The notes below the pieces were generated by a model. The model saw nothing but the letters and a program-made list of their open reading frames with translations, was not told the DNA's origin and did not search any database. Of a stretch of 64,000 nt of DNA, positions 44,640 through 54,950 are shown one piece after another. The position numbers were made by a program, and so were the translations under genes. The DNA comes from Pteria penguin (Eukaryota > Mollusca > Bivalvia > Pterioida > Pteriidae), in contig CM068585.1 of assembly GCA_035048485.1 (NCBI GenBank), positions 58,010,637 through 58,074,636 of the forward strand. Direction: 5' to 3'. Each line of letters starts with the position of its first letter. Within the stretch, counting starts at the first letter, position 1.

Positions 44640-45116
44640 ATGGATGACCAGATTTCGTTAAACACTATTGATATGGATTTTAATATTTGTGTACCTGTGC
44701 CGACCCCCCGAAAATCCGCGTACGCCAGGACTAGTTCGGAGAAGGTGTTCATCTACTGCGAGACGGAATTTGATGAGTGCATTCGATGAATCGGATCAAA
44801 GACTGCGTGTATCCGAAGTACCGGAACCCACTATTTCAAGCACACCTGAAGTGGCAGTTGAACCAGCTGATACTAGTATGTTAAATTGTGTACCCGTTCC
44901 CAAGAAAAAGCGGACAAAATTTAATTCTGCTTGGATTTTTGTGTTTGTACTGGGATGTGCATGCATAAGTGCAATTTACCTGTATTTTTCGAGTTACCTA
45001 CTAATGTGATTAACGAAAGAATTCTTCATAAGCGGGTGTCTAGATTGTTATGTGTCGTGTTAATCAGTGTTGTGGTCAAGCTAGTGAAAAGTGATGTGAA
45101 TAGTGGTATGAATAGT
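44640..45116 (+). pseudogene. Gypsy-1 gag, N-terminal region
   Basis: An ATG at 44640 opens MDDQISLNTIDMDFNICVPV, and a second frame (44700-45009) continues with a Ser/Pro/Glu-rich stretch and KKKRTKF before a hydrophobic run (WIFVFVLGCACISAIYLYF, about 20 residues) that looks like a membrane segment. A further frame to 45116 has another hydrophobic patch. A membrane helix in gag is unusual. The reading then hits the Naiad-A fragment at 45117. Confidence 0.5.
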
Positions 45117-45330
45117 TCTACTGGGTATATGTGACGGGTGTTGCTAGCAAGCAGGAGATGCTCACTCTCCCCGGGCACCTGATCTCACTCCATCACAGGG
45201 GTTCACATATGCTCTTCAGGTAGACATATTTTGTTATTTTCCATTTGTTTTTCATTTTCACTGATTTTGTATGTCCTATGGTTTCATGATTTTTGGACTT
45301 GTTGTTTGGATTTATCCATCATCTTTACAT
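45117..45330 (+). mobile_element. Naiad-A 3'-end fragment in Gypsy-1 gag
   Basis: 214 bp equal to one Naiad-A terminal repeat, from CTACTGGGTATATGTGACGG to CATCATCTTTACAT, with no polymerase. It is either an extreme 5'-truncated insertion or a solo terminal repeat. No clear target duplication. Confidence 0.9.
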
Positions 45331-46397
45331 GACATATTCCGAAGACCGGCACGTGACTTCACCAAAACAAAAGGTGCAGAGACGACGGAGTGCAAGTCCC
45401 AGACGACAAGAAACACCAGTAAGGAGATATAACTCGTACTCCAATATAATAGTACCAGTTTCCAGATCCCGGTCAAGCGTACATTTTCCGGTGATGGAAA
45501 AGATATTTGGAGTGAATATGCAACTTAATTTGAGAACGGGTGGAATGAAGACCGACAGCGGCGAGTGTTTTTCACAGTGCTTAGAGGACAGGCAGAGACT
45601 TATGCATATGGTTTACCAGCAATTGACAGAGATTCATGGGAAAATCTGAAAGTGGCGATGGACGGAAGGTTTGGTCATAAGGCGTTGAAAGAAAGCTATG
45701 TGGCTGAAGCAAAACTTCGACGCAAAAAAGACAGTGAATCCTTTGGAGATCTTGGCCAAGCAATTCAAGATTTATACCGCCGAGCCTATCCTGATAATAG
45801 AGAGTATGTCCAAGAAAGCAGTAGGAAAACTTTCATGGATAACTGTAGCGAACAGGACGATTTTAGGCTTTTTTGCTGTAAAACAGACTAGACCAAAAAC
45901 TTTACAGGATGCAGTTACAGCAAGAAGAGTGCATACGGGTTAGCGAGGGACGCAAATTCCAGGCTAATCGTGTACAAAAGCCCCCGATATATAATGTTAG
46001 AAGTAATGGTGGGCAAAATGGGACTGCATCAGATACCTCCCATGCGAATAAAGGTAGCAGTCAGCAAAACATTGCCCGAGATCAGGACAGCGCTGATCGC
46101 AAAAACAAAGCTCAAAAGATATGTTATGAGTGTCATTCTCCTGGACATTTATACAGGAACTGTCCCAATCGACAGAGTCAAAATGAGACAATCAATGAAA
46201 AGGGAATCGGAACAGGGATCCGAACTGAAGTTAACACTGGAACGTCAACTCGAGGCGACCGGGCCATTAGGCCGTGCGCCGCGTCGAGGAAACGAAAGGC
46301 CTAGTACAGTCGGGAATCAACGTCAGGATTCGTGTGACGATGAATTAATCGTCAGAGGTTCACCATCAACACGGAGACGCAAACCGATGTTGAGGTA
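45331..46397 (+). pseudogene. Gypsy-1 gag, capsid and zinc knuckle
   Basis: After a basic SR-rich segment (RRRSASPRRQE) and VHFPVMEKIFG, the frame shifts near 45565. It continues with AYGLPAIDRDSWENLKVAM, RFGHKALKESYVAEAKLRRK and DLYRRAYPD, typical Ty3 capsid. A second shift near 45900 leads to a Gln/Asn-rich linker and the zinc knuckle CYECHSPGHLYRNC (CX2CX4HX4C, about 46121-46162). Gag packages element RNA. At least two frameshifts are visible. Confidence 0.8.
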
Positions 46398-46406
46398 AAC
46401 ACAGGA

Positions 46407-46939
46407 GTGAGTGATAACTCAAACTCTATCACGTATGAGGCAGACCGCTTCGACGGAAAATGCGTGATAAAAGTGAGAGGGAAACGACAAATGAAAGTGG
46501 ATGGGTTAATAGAAGGGACGCCGTTAGAGTGGAGGATTGACACTGGTGCTGTGAACACTTTTATTACGGAGGATACGTATTACAGTATACTTACTGAATA
46601 TAGACCTGTGCTAGAGCGTGTGCGGAAAAGATTCGAAACAGCGGACGGGAATGAACTCCAGTTGATCGGAACTGCTTTTATGGGTTTATCTTTTGGTAAT
46701 ATTGATGTTTCCGTGTGTTTGTAGGTAAACTAAAGTGTAATTTATTGGGACAAGATTTTATAACTAATTTTCAATGTAACTGGAATTACAACGATTCAAC
46801 ATTTGTGCTACATTTGGACGACCATGACTTACGAAATTGCCGTGTTGTTTCAGCGGAGAGTGTAGTGTTGCCTCCGAAATACGAAGCGATTATTAAATCA
46901 GTGATGTCGTCACCAGTAAATCAAGCGACAGGATTTTGA
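46407..46939 (+). pseudogene. Gypsy-1 aspartic protease region
   Basis: The frame at 46407-46724 has LEWRIDTGAVNTFI with the catalytic DTGA motif. After a frame change at about 46715, CNLLGQDFITNF gives the LLG-type end of retropepsin, followed by VVSAESVVLPPKYEAII, which starts the linker to RT. The enzyme would process the polyprotein. Confidence 0.85.
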
Positions 46940-47409
46940 TTCCACTGAAAACGTTCATTCATTCACACGGATTGGCTTTTGCGCGTGTGCTCGTGAACGC
47001 CGACACCGATGTGGTCTATGTGCGTGTATTCAATCCTGGTGAAAGGGAAGTTAGTATATGTGCGGATACAGAAATGGCTATAAGTGTAGCCTTGAATTAT
47101 GTTAGTAGTGTGTTACCGGATAGTGACATGTGCACAGTAACTTCTGGAGAACATGTGCATGAGAAAGGACAGAGAGAACTTCCGGAACGCTTACGGTTAT
47201 TGTTTAATTCTGGATGTGAACATTTGTCACGGGAACAATGTGATAAATTCAAGGAATTTTTGATGGAACGACAAGATGCATTTGCAAATCCAGGAAGACA
47301 TATGGAGAGTGCCAAGATAGGAGAGCATTTCATAAAACTTCAAGATAAACACCATTTAAAGGAACCACCGAGGAGAGTTCCGATATTTAAAAGGGAGATT
47401 AGATTTTAG
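46936..47409 (+). pseudogene. Gypsy-1 protease-RT linker
   Basis: 157-codon frame with GLAFARVLVNADTDVVYVRV and NPGEREVSICADTEMA, the usual spacer of Ty3 pol, then FLMERQDAFANP and KEPPRRVPIFKR leading into RT. The frame breaks at 47407. Confidence 0.75.
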
Positions 47410-48182
47410 ACGAAGAAATCCGAAAATTAGAGGAACAAGGGCTTATTGAAAAATCTACCAGTCCTTGGGTCGTCACCATTAGTTCTTGTACAAAAGAAGG
47501 ATAAAAGTTGTCGACTATGTGTTGATTATCGGCGACTTAATTCGAAGACAATTAAGGATGCTTATCCGATTCCGAGGGTGGCAGATGATTTAGATTCTCT
47601 CGCTGGATCGAAGTGGTTTACTTCGTTAGACTTGAACATGGCGTACCATCAGATACCTATGTGTGAGAGGGATAAGGAGAAAACAGCTTTTACAACCCCT
47701 CGTGGAGGATTATATCAGTATAGGGTAATGCCATTCGGACTCTGCAAACCCAAGCAATATTTCAACGCGTCATTGAAACAGCGTTACGAGGTCTGCAGTG
47801 GTACATTACAGTCCTATACCTGGATGATATAATAGTGTATGGTCAAAGTTTTGAAGAATATTTGTGTAATCTTGCGTTAGTGTTTGATCGGTTACAAAGC
47901 GCTAACCTGAAACTCAAAGCCAAAAAGTGTCGATTCTTTTGCAAGGAAGTGACTTTTCTCGGTCACGTGTTTTCTAAGAATGGAATCAGGACCGATCCCG
48001 AGAAAATCGATGTTGTGAAAAATTGGAAGAGACCGGTGAATGTTACCGAGTTGCATAGTTTTCTAAGATTAGTGTCATATTATCGGCGATGTATTAATAA
48101 TTTTGCTAACATCGCAAAATGCCTTCATGCACTTACAAGTAAAAATCCGAAATGGAATTCGTCAATGGACGCAGAATTGTGA
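47403..48182 (+). pseudogene. Gypsy-1 reverse transcriptase
   Basis: Standard Ty3 RT blocks in order: KKDKSCRLCVDYRRLN, KDAYPIPRVADDLDSLAG, FTSLDLNMAYHQIPM, AFTTPRGGLYQYRVMPFGL, a YLDDIIVYG catalytic box read across a frame change at about 47817-47840, then KKCRFFCKEVTFLGHVFS and RTDPEKIDVVKNW. The catalytic Asp residues are kept, but the frame is broken at least twice. Confidence 0.92.
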
Positions 48183-48982
48183 GGATGCTTTCAAAGGCAC
48201 CGATTTTGGGATACCCAGACATGAATGGAGGAACATTCGTTCTGCATACGGATGCTAGCAATTATGCAATCGGGGCGGTGCTATCTCAGATTCAGGATGG
48301 AAATGAAATAGTGATAGCGTATGCCAGTAGAACATTTAATGCATCGGAAAGAAATTATTGTGTAACGCGAAAAGACGTGTTAGCAGTGATTTATTATGTG
48401 AAACATTTCAAGCATTATTTACTAGGGCGTGAATTCACATTGAGGACAGACCATGGATCCTTAGTGTGGCTGCATCGGTTCAAGGAATCGGATGGACAAA
48501 TAAACAGGTGGTTATTACAACTAGGACCATACAATTTCAAGATTGTTCATCGTCCCGAAGTACGCTACCGGAACGCAGACGCAATGTCTAGGGCAAACGC
48601 ACCGGAAATCGAGAAAATCTGTAAACAATGCAAAATGAACATTACAGAGCAGATAGATGGTGTGCATTTTGATTACATAGACAACCTTCGAAATTTACAT
48701 GCTGGATGTGAAATGTTCACTATTGAAAACATGGTGCTTAATAATGAGGGCGTTAATCCCAGAAGTAACTCATCTTCAGCGAACGGGCAGAATGAAGCCG
48801 AATGCGTTGAAATTGCAAAAAGAGGAAAAACCGCAAATCGACCGTCTAGAGCAAGGCAACGAAAACAATCTAGTGAGCCTTTGACATATGAAAATATAAG
48901 AAATCATCAGTTGATCGATGATGGCATTCGACCTTTGATTAAGTGTGAAAGAAGACGAATCACGTGGTGCACCATTAATTGA
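48152..48982 (+). pseudogene. Gypsy-1 RNase H and start of integrase
   Basis: 276-codon open frame. RNase H is marked by LHTDASNYAIGAVLSQ, YASRTFNASERNYCVTRKDV and TDHGSLVWLHRFKE, ending YRNADAMSRAN. A Lys/Arg/Asn-rich linker follows, then a frame change near 48950 into the integrase zinc-binding domain. RNase H removes RNA from hybrids during replication. Confidence 0.9.
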
Positions 48983-49620
48983 AACAGTTTCACCGGATAA
49001 TTCCGAATGTATATTCTGGTACGCAAGATGGGAATTACTTGAAATGCACAGTGGCGTGTTGTGTATTCGCTGGATTGAGGAAGACGCGATTCAATTGAAA
49101 ATATGTACTCCTAGGACTCTGCGAGATGTTGTTAAGTGGCATTTACATGATAATCAAATGGCAGGACATATAGGGATAAAGAAAACAACTACTAAAGCGA
49201 TCCATAGTTCATATTTTTGGCCGAGAATACCACTATATGTCGCTGATTGTGTACAGTCATGTGATATTTGTATGGAAAGGAAGGACCCACAACGGAAAAA
49301 GCGATGTCTCATGAAAACCTACGTTAGCGGCGTTAAGTTTGAGAAAATTGCCATGGATATTTGCTGGGCCATTTCCCAAGTCAGATAATGGATATTTATA
49401 TACGTTAGTCGTTGCAGACTATTTTACGAAATTCATCGAAGTGTATTCATTACCCAACATACAAACAGAGACTGTTGCCGAAGCTGTATTCAAAGGGTGG
49501 ATAAAACGTTACGGATGTCCAAGATAAATTCATTCCGATCAAGGGAGACAATTCGAAAGCAAACTTTTCCATGAAATGAGTCGATTATTACAAATTAATC
49601 AGACACGCACCACGCCATAT
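48945..49620 (+). pseudogene. Gypsy-1 integrase, zinc domain and part of core
   Basis: 147-codon frame with HLHDNQMAGHIGIKKTT (HH) and CVQSCDICMERK (CC), the HHCC zinc-binding module. A frame change near 49370 leads to YLYTLVVADYFTKFIEVYSL (first catalytic Asp) and KGWIKRYGCPR; a TAA sits after this, then HSDQGRQFES (second catalytic Asp). The core is interrupted at 49621 by Naiad-A. Confidence 0.9.
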
Positions 49621-51615
49621 CGTGTGCATGTTCCTCATCTAATTTTGTATATTCTCCTTGTGGCCATGTCATTACTGGTGATTTTGATATTGTTAAAACA
49701 CTAAATTAAGAGAACTTTTACTTAAAGGTCCAAAATACAGAGAACCCAGATCATTCACATGGAGCCAAAATTTTGTGAATATTATCAACTGCTGAGAGGA
49801 ATATGCCACACGATGGGCAAAAAGAGAGGAAGTACAGGTCGACACTCTTTCGGAATGGATAAAATCTATTGCAGTACTGCTGAGATCAAAAATTAAAAAA
49901 TACAAGGCTCTGTAAACACCAGATTCGAATCTATTTTAAAGATCCTGATGTTGTCAGAGAACTTACCTTCCTTCAAGAACATTATATCATTACACCAGCA
50001 GGTAAAGCATCTAATAATTATACATTTACATCTAAGAAATATCACTTTGACAGCCTAGTGAAAGAATTAGGATTAAATTCAGCTCCAGGAAATCCTACTT
50101 ATACTCTCACGAACTTTTCGGTTTCGGAAGTACTTAAAAATCATAAATCTGCCCTCAATACGTTTGGTATTGACACAAATAAATTAAATTAGAACTTCCA
50201 TATGTGTACTGCATTCCAAAAATGCACAAAAAAATCCTTACAAACAACGCTTTATCGCTGGTTCCTTGAAGTGTTCAACAAAATCTGTATCGATGCTACT
50301 CACAAAAATATTATCAGAAATTAAATCTGGCCTTCATAGATATTGCGAAACAGTATATTCCAGAAGTGGAATTAATCAAAAACGGATCCTTAAAAATTCA
50401 AAAGAGTTGTTAGAACATCTAAAATCAAAAAGTTTTACTAAAATTTACTCCATCAAGTCTTTTGACTTTTCGACTCTTTATACAACGATCCCTAATAAGA
50501 AATTAAAAGACAGACTAGCGGAAATTATTCAAAATGCATTTACTAGTCAAATGGAAGCCGCAAATTCAAATATATAGTTATAGGCCATGATAAAACTTAC
50601 TTTGTTAGGGAAAATTCCGATTCCAAAAATAAATACACTGAAACAGTTGTCATCCAGATGTTGAACTTTCTTATCGATAACATTTATGTGGTGTTTGGAG
50701 GAAAGGTTTTTCAACAAATTGTCGGCATTCCAATGGGCACTAACTGTGCTCCACTTCTTGCTGACATATTCCTTTACTCATACGAAACTAAATTTAGTCT
50801 TTGCTTTCGCAAGGACAAAAACAATTGGCTCTTGGCGTCAATTTTACTTGCAGATATATAGATGACTTGCTTTCAATAAATAACCCTTCATTCGCGGATT
50901 ACCTTTGCATCATCTATCCAAGTGAACTGGAGGTCAAAGAAACCACAAAAAAGTACTAATTCTACTTTGTATTTAGATATTATGTTGTCTTTCGACATAA
51001 ATGGTCAATTGAACACCTCACTCTATAACAAATGTGACGATTTCAATTTCGCTATCACAAACTTTCCTTTCAAAAGTAGCAACATTCCATCATCGCCCGC
51101 ATAAGGCGTATTCATATCTCACTTAATACGTTATTCCAGAGCATGTTCAAATTACAATGACTTTGTTCTGAGGGCTAGGCGTCTTTCAGTTAAGCTGCTC
51201 AACCAGGGTTATATATGTGCTAGACTAGCAACGTCACTGAGGAAGTTCTATGGTCGTTACGAGACTCTTATTACTCCATGTGATATCTTGTTATCCAGAG
51301 TTTTAAATGATATTCTGGACTGAGACCGATTCCGATCATTTTACACAGATTTGACACCTTCTATACTAGGTTACCTACTTTTACTTCTCCATATATAAAT
51401 ACATATGGAATTTACAATATTTGACTCTTTTACTGGGTATATGTGACGGATGTTGCTAGCAAGCAGGAGATGCTCACTCTCCCCGGGCACCTGATCTCAC
51501 TCCATCACAGAGGTTCACATATACTCTTCAAGTAGACATATTTTGTTATTTTCCACTTGTCCTCTGGTTTCATGATTTTTAGACTTGTGGTTTGGATTTA
51601 TCCATTATCTTTACA
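49621..51615 (+). mobile_element. Naiad-A copy inserted in Gypsy-1 integrase
   Basis: 5'-truncated Naiad-A running from the region equal to 16575 (CGTGTGCATGTTCCTC) to the terminal CTTTACA. The integrase resumes directly after with CCTCGATCTGATGGG. About one codon of integrase seems lost at the junction, and no target duplication is seen. Substitutions and indels are more frequent than in the copies at 14993 and 26640, so it is probably an older insertion. Confidence 0.9.
49680..51320 (+). pseudogene. Naiad-A reverse transcriptase, broken copy
   Basis: The RT is spread over several frames: 50266-50577 with SFDFSTLYTTIPN, 50658-50861 with GIPMGTNCAPLLADIFL, then an IDDLLSINN-like box and 50922-51104 with YLDIMLSFD. 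At least six indels separate them relative to the open copy at 16491-18287. Not functional. Confidence 0.88.
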
Positions 51616-52451
51616 CCTCGATCTGATGGGATGATTGAGCGCCTTAACCGGACCATTAAAGAAATGTTGTCGAAATACATTTCAGCTCGTCAGACTGACT
51701 GGGACCGATACATTGACGGTATAACGATGGCGTATAATAGTACACCTCACGAAACCACGAGAATAACTCCGTACAGAATCGTGTTTGGAACCGAGATCTC
51801 CATTCCGCTAGATGTCATTTCCGATAAAATGCAGGACCATGATGAACAAGTACCTATCAGTGAATCCGAATATGTGCAGACTTTAGAAAATGAACTTGAA
51901 GCAATTCATAAAATGGCAAGGGAGATTACCGGAAAATCAACAGAACGTCAGAAGTTACAATAAGATAGGGGCGTACGTGAAAATACGTATGATATCGGTG
52001 ACCCTGTCCGATGTCATCAAAAGCACATTCGAGTTGGTACAAAAGAAAAGCTGGCACGGAATTGGACCGGACCATAGGTGATAGTGCAAAGACTAAGCGA
52101 TGTTTTATATGTGATACAACATGCTATGAACTCAAAGCCTGTTGTGATACATGCAGACAATCTAAAACCGTACCGGGGAAAAAGAAGTCTCCGTTCCATG
52201 CAAAGACGGACTTCAGCATTATCAAGTCAGAAATGCCGACCCACGCGCCCGAGTTAATTCCAGCGACTTCAAAAGAGCCGAAGACTCCCGACCCTATACA
52301 TGAGTCCACGGAGACATCAGAGGATACCACGCCAGATTCCCCGCGAGCCGGACCGCGGAATACACAGTCAACTCCTTCCCAATTAACAAAGTCTCGTTTC
52401 GGACTCGTTATAAGACGACCCCTCAGATTCCGGGAGTCACAACTATATTAG
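51616..52451 (+). pseudogene. Gypsy-1 integrase, end of core and C-terminus
   Basis: Opens with PRSDGMIERLNRTIKEML, containing the third catalytic acidic residue (Glu in MIERLNRT), then TDWDRYIDGITMAYNSTPHE and TPYRIVFGTEISIP. A frame change near 51960 leads to a tail with a Cys-rich CFICDTTCYELKACCDTC and a Pro/Thr/Ser-rich end at 52451. The Cys cluster in the tail is not typical of Ty3 integrases. Confidence 0.85.
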
Positions 52452-52888
52452 ATGGAGAGAAGTATTGACATGGTATGCGAAATTTGTGGGAAATCATTTA
52501 GAACTGAGAAAACATTGAAACAACACAGGAAAGAGCTACATAGTGAAACCATTAACGTGTATGTGTGAGATTTTTGTCAGAGACCTTTCTGGAGGAAGTT
52601 TTCCGTGAAAAGATATAACACACCAAACACAAAAGTGATGAAACTAAAGGTGTGGCATCGGTAGCCATGTCTCAGCAGAATTTGAGAGAAGGACAGAAGC
52701 CGGTGTATGCGTACGTTGCAGATGCCTAGGAAAATGTGTCCAAAACATCCGGAGTACAATACGTAACCATGGCGGGAACTTCTACCAGCGTCACCGTCAA
52801 TGAGGACGCGCCTGGTCCATCCCACGCGAATCCGGAACTCAGTTGTGAAAGGGACATAACAAATTCCGGATTTCTAGATTATGAGTGA
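52452..52888 (+). pseudogene. Gypsy-1 accessory ORF with C2H2 zinc fingers
   Basis: Starts one base after the integrase stop with ATG at 52452. Finger one is complete: CEICGKSFRTEKTLKQH then a final His four residues on (CX2CX12HX4H). Finger two is decayed: a TGA stands where its first Cys should be, FCQRPFWRKFSVKR follows, and an indel breaks the His pair. After that one frame, broken by a single TAG near 52727, runs to 52888 with SQQNLREGQKPVYAYVADA and an acidic Ser/Pro tail. It lies where env sits in other Ty3 elements, but has no membrane segment. A DNA-binding accessory protein or captured host fragment is possible. Confidence 0.65.
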
Positions 52889-53087
52889 CACTGAATCGCA
52901 TAATCAGGACACCGAACAAGGCCAAGGTGGTGTTAGTGTCACATCTACCATAACCGTTGTCATGGAGAGAAAGACAACAGTGTTTCCAAATGGACGCGTA
53001 GAAACTGTTCGAAACACTAACTTTTCGTTCTCCGAAAACTTGGACCCGTCCTCAGTTGATTATTTAGAACTTATCCAGTATATCTAA
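52881..53087 (+). CDS. Gypsy-1 small acidic 3' ORF
   Basis: 68-codon intact ORF whose ATG overlaps the stop of the previous ORF (ATGAGTGA). It starts MSDTESHNQDTEQGQGG, continues with a Val/Thr-rich VSVTSTITVVMERKTTVF and ends DYLELIQYI. No family recognised. The overlap suggests coupled translation or a C-terminal part of the same protein after a frame change. Confidence 0.4.
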   Translation: MSDTESHNQDTEQGQGGVSVTSTITVVMERKTTVFPNGRVETVRNTNFSFSENLDPSSVDYLELIQYI

Positions 53088-53272
53088 ACGGAAATTCCCA
53101 TTCATATCCGGGAGGCCAATAACCGAAGAATGGACGGCAATTGTGATAACTTTTGAGTGAATTTAACTCTTTGTCAACTCTTGTAAATAAAAAGGGAGAA
53201 CAATTATAAATCTCTTCGACTCTATTAAGAATGTTTATATTTTGTTGCAAAGACCGGAGTCAAAACTTAAGT

Positions 53273-53282
53273 TGGGGGGAGT
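53273..53282 (+). promoter_or_regulatory. Gypsy-1 polypurine tract
   Basis: GGGGGGAG-like purine run immediately before the 3' LTR start TGTAGTG, the plus-strand primer site. Confidence 0.75.
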
Positions 53283-53817
53283 TGTAGTGTAGTTTTTATA
53301 TTTACTTAACTTGTATGTTTATAATCTTAAATTCTTGCCTTATCTTACGTTGATTTTTATAGCCTAGATATTGTTAATTCATTGTTAGTTGAAATGCGTA
53401 GTATGACCTTTGTTTACTTGGGTTGCTGGTGAAATTGCGTAGTTATATGACCTTCGTCGATTTTTAGTTCATCGCTTGGGTTTTATGTAATACTGAGAAG
53501 CAGCTTAGACTGTGCTTCCCAAACACGTATAAATAGGGGGACATGTAATTAGGTCAGTAGTTCACGATCGGGATTTTAACCAAGTAGCAGGATATTATTT
53601 GACTCCGTTCATTAGTTAACATCGTGTGATTGTTGTGTTTCGTGTTTTTTATTTGTGTAACTGTGTATAGTGTAAATAAACTTGTTAATTTTATTTCTGG
53701 AACTTATACTTCAAATCAGAGTACGCACTAGCCAATTGTGGTAATCGTATGTCCGTCTGTGAGAGTATTCAGACAGCAACTTGTATCGGCGACCCTGACC
53801 GCTAGACCGACGTTACA
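53283..53817 (+). repeat. Gypsy-1 3' LTR
   Basis: About 535 bp from TGTAGTGTAG to GACGTTACA. It has a TATA box TATAAATAGG at 53528 and an AATAAA further on. It differs from the 5' LTR by around 20 substitutions and an extra TGTAACTGTG-like piece. Confidence 0.92.
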
Positions 53818-53978
53818 TCACCATCTTCAACAGCGCATATGAATGGCATACTACGTTTGTGTTATACAGAGGTCCTCCTAGGAATAAGAATTGGGTGTTG
53901 GTGACGTGTGTCCCATTTACAAAAGGAAGATTTGTTAAGTTGTGGAAGAAAGACCAGTCCTCATACTACGTTTTATAA
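53818..53978 (+). pseudogene. F5/8C exon of gene 2, right piece after Ty3 insertion
   Basis: Continues the exon begun at 43414: after the second TCAC copy, the frame has FNSAYEWHTTFVLYRG, a Cys in LVTCVPF, GRFVKLWKKDQ and a stop at 53976-53978. G-RFVKL is the conserved C-terminal strand (GRYV-I/L) of fucolectin-type F5/8C domains, and the Cys fits the usual disulphide. Apart from the insertion, no stop or frameshift is seen, so the exon was disrupted by Gypsy-1 rather than decayed first. Confidence 0.8.
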
Positions 53979-54830
53979 ATTCGGGAAATTGAAATTTCTG
54001 AAGTGTTTTCTTTCTAAGCTGTTTAATTTTATTTGTTATAGATATTTACATATTTCAATAATGAAAAAGTGTAATTGAAGTGTCATCTTTCCGGAATACA
54101 TCTGCCTTAAAATGACATCTTAGCCATATTTGCCATACTATATTTGTCCATATTACTGATATTGATATTTTTCCTGGCATACGTTTATTTCATATTCTAA
54201 TTTGCCATTTCCCTGCATAAGTTGCTTTATTTCTCAGCTTACTCATTCTGAACATGTGAATAAAATGTCTTTAGTACATGTTACTTTAATTACCGATTTT
54301 CTCATTATATAATATTTAAGTTTTTAAAAGTATGCGTACCTACAATTATATACATGAGAAAAGTATATACAGTATACAGCATGATATACAGATATATCAA
54401 ACAAGTGTGACGATTAGTCACAGGTGATATTAACCTGATGAAGTTAATTATGATACACTGTCAATTATGTAATGGAGTATTTAGGATGAAAACTACATTT
54501 CAGTGTACATATGGAGAGATAATGATCTCTGTATTCATCTTCCGCGAAATCCGCTTTTCCAAGATTTTAAAACAAATGGAAAATGGAGAGTTCTGGAAAA
54601 GGTATAAGCATTTGGTGTATAAAGCAATTCTGTTATCCCATATTATGAAATCTCAAAGTCTACTATTTGTGTATATTATCCATGCTTGTGTATATTATCC
54701 ATGCAACAATAAACTCGTCACACAGCATGCCCTCTTTTGAGTATTTTGTTCTTAGGACTGATAAAAAAATCTATTCACACAGGTCTATGAAATCGAATAC
54801 ATGAAATCGTCACTGAGGAAGTTTTGCCAG
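53979..54830 (+). other. 3' flank of F5/8C gene 2
   Basis: AT-rich sequence after the stop. A poly-A signal AATAAA lies at 54259-54264, about 280 bp downstream, so 53979-54280 is probably the 3' UTR. The 100-codon frame at 54438 is not supported by any motif. Confidence 0.45.
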
Positions 54831-54950
54831 GCAGGGTCATCAATCAAGGTAGTTCAGTGTCAGTTGGCAGACAGGGTCATCAGTCAAGGTAGCTCAGTGA
54901 CAGTTAAAAGACAGGGTCATCAGTCCTGTTAGCTCAGTGATAGAGCAACT
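54831..54950 (+). repeat. Three 40 bp tandem units with tRNA-like box
   Basis: Units start at 54831, 54871 and 54911 with ACAGGGTCATCAGTCAAGGT or close variants and AGCTCAGTGACAG. The third becomes TTAGCTCAGTGATAGAGCAA, an A-box-like sequence of tRNA-derived SINEs. No B box follows. Confidence 0.7.

Larger units (their letters stand above)
43432..53821 (+). mobile_element. Gypsy-1, Ty3 LTR retrotransposon with TCAC target duplication
   Basis: Two LTRs (43436-43961 and 53283-53817) bracket leader, gag, protease, RT, RNase H and integrase in Ty3 order, then extra ORFs and a polypurine tract. TCAC flanks both outer ends (43432-43435, 53818-53821). Two Naiad-A pieces are nested in it (45117-45330 in gag, 49621-51615 in integrase), so its own length is about 8.2 kb. 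The LTRs differ at roughly 20 positions, mostly transitions, plus a 9-10 bp indel. Numerous frameshifts in gag and pol make it inactive. No chromodomain is recognised. Confidence 0.92.

Noticed and set aside
54438..54740. 100-codon frame in the flank of F5/8C gene 2
   Set aside because: Low-complexity, AT-driven composition, no motif and no splice support; it lies beyond the poly-A signal.
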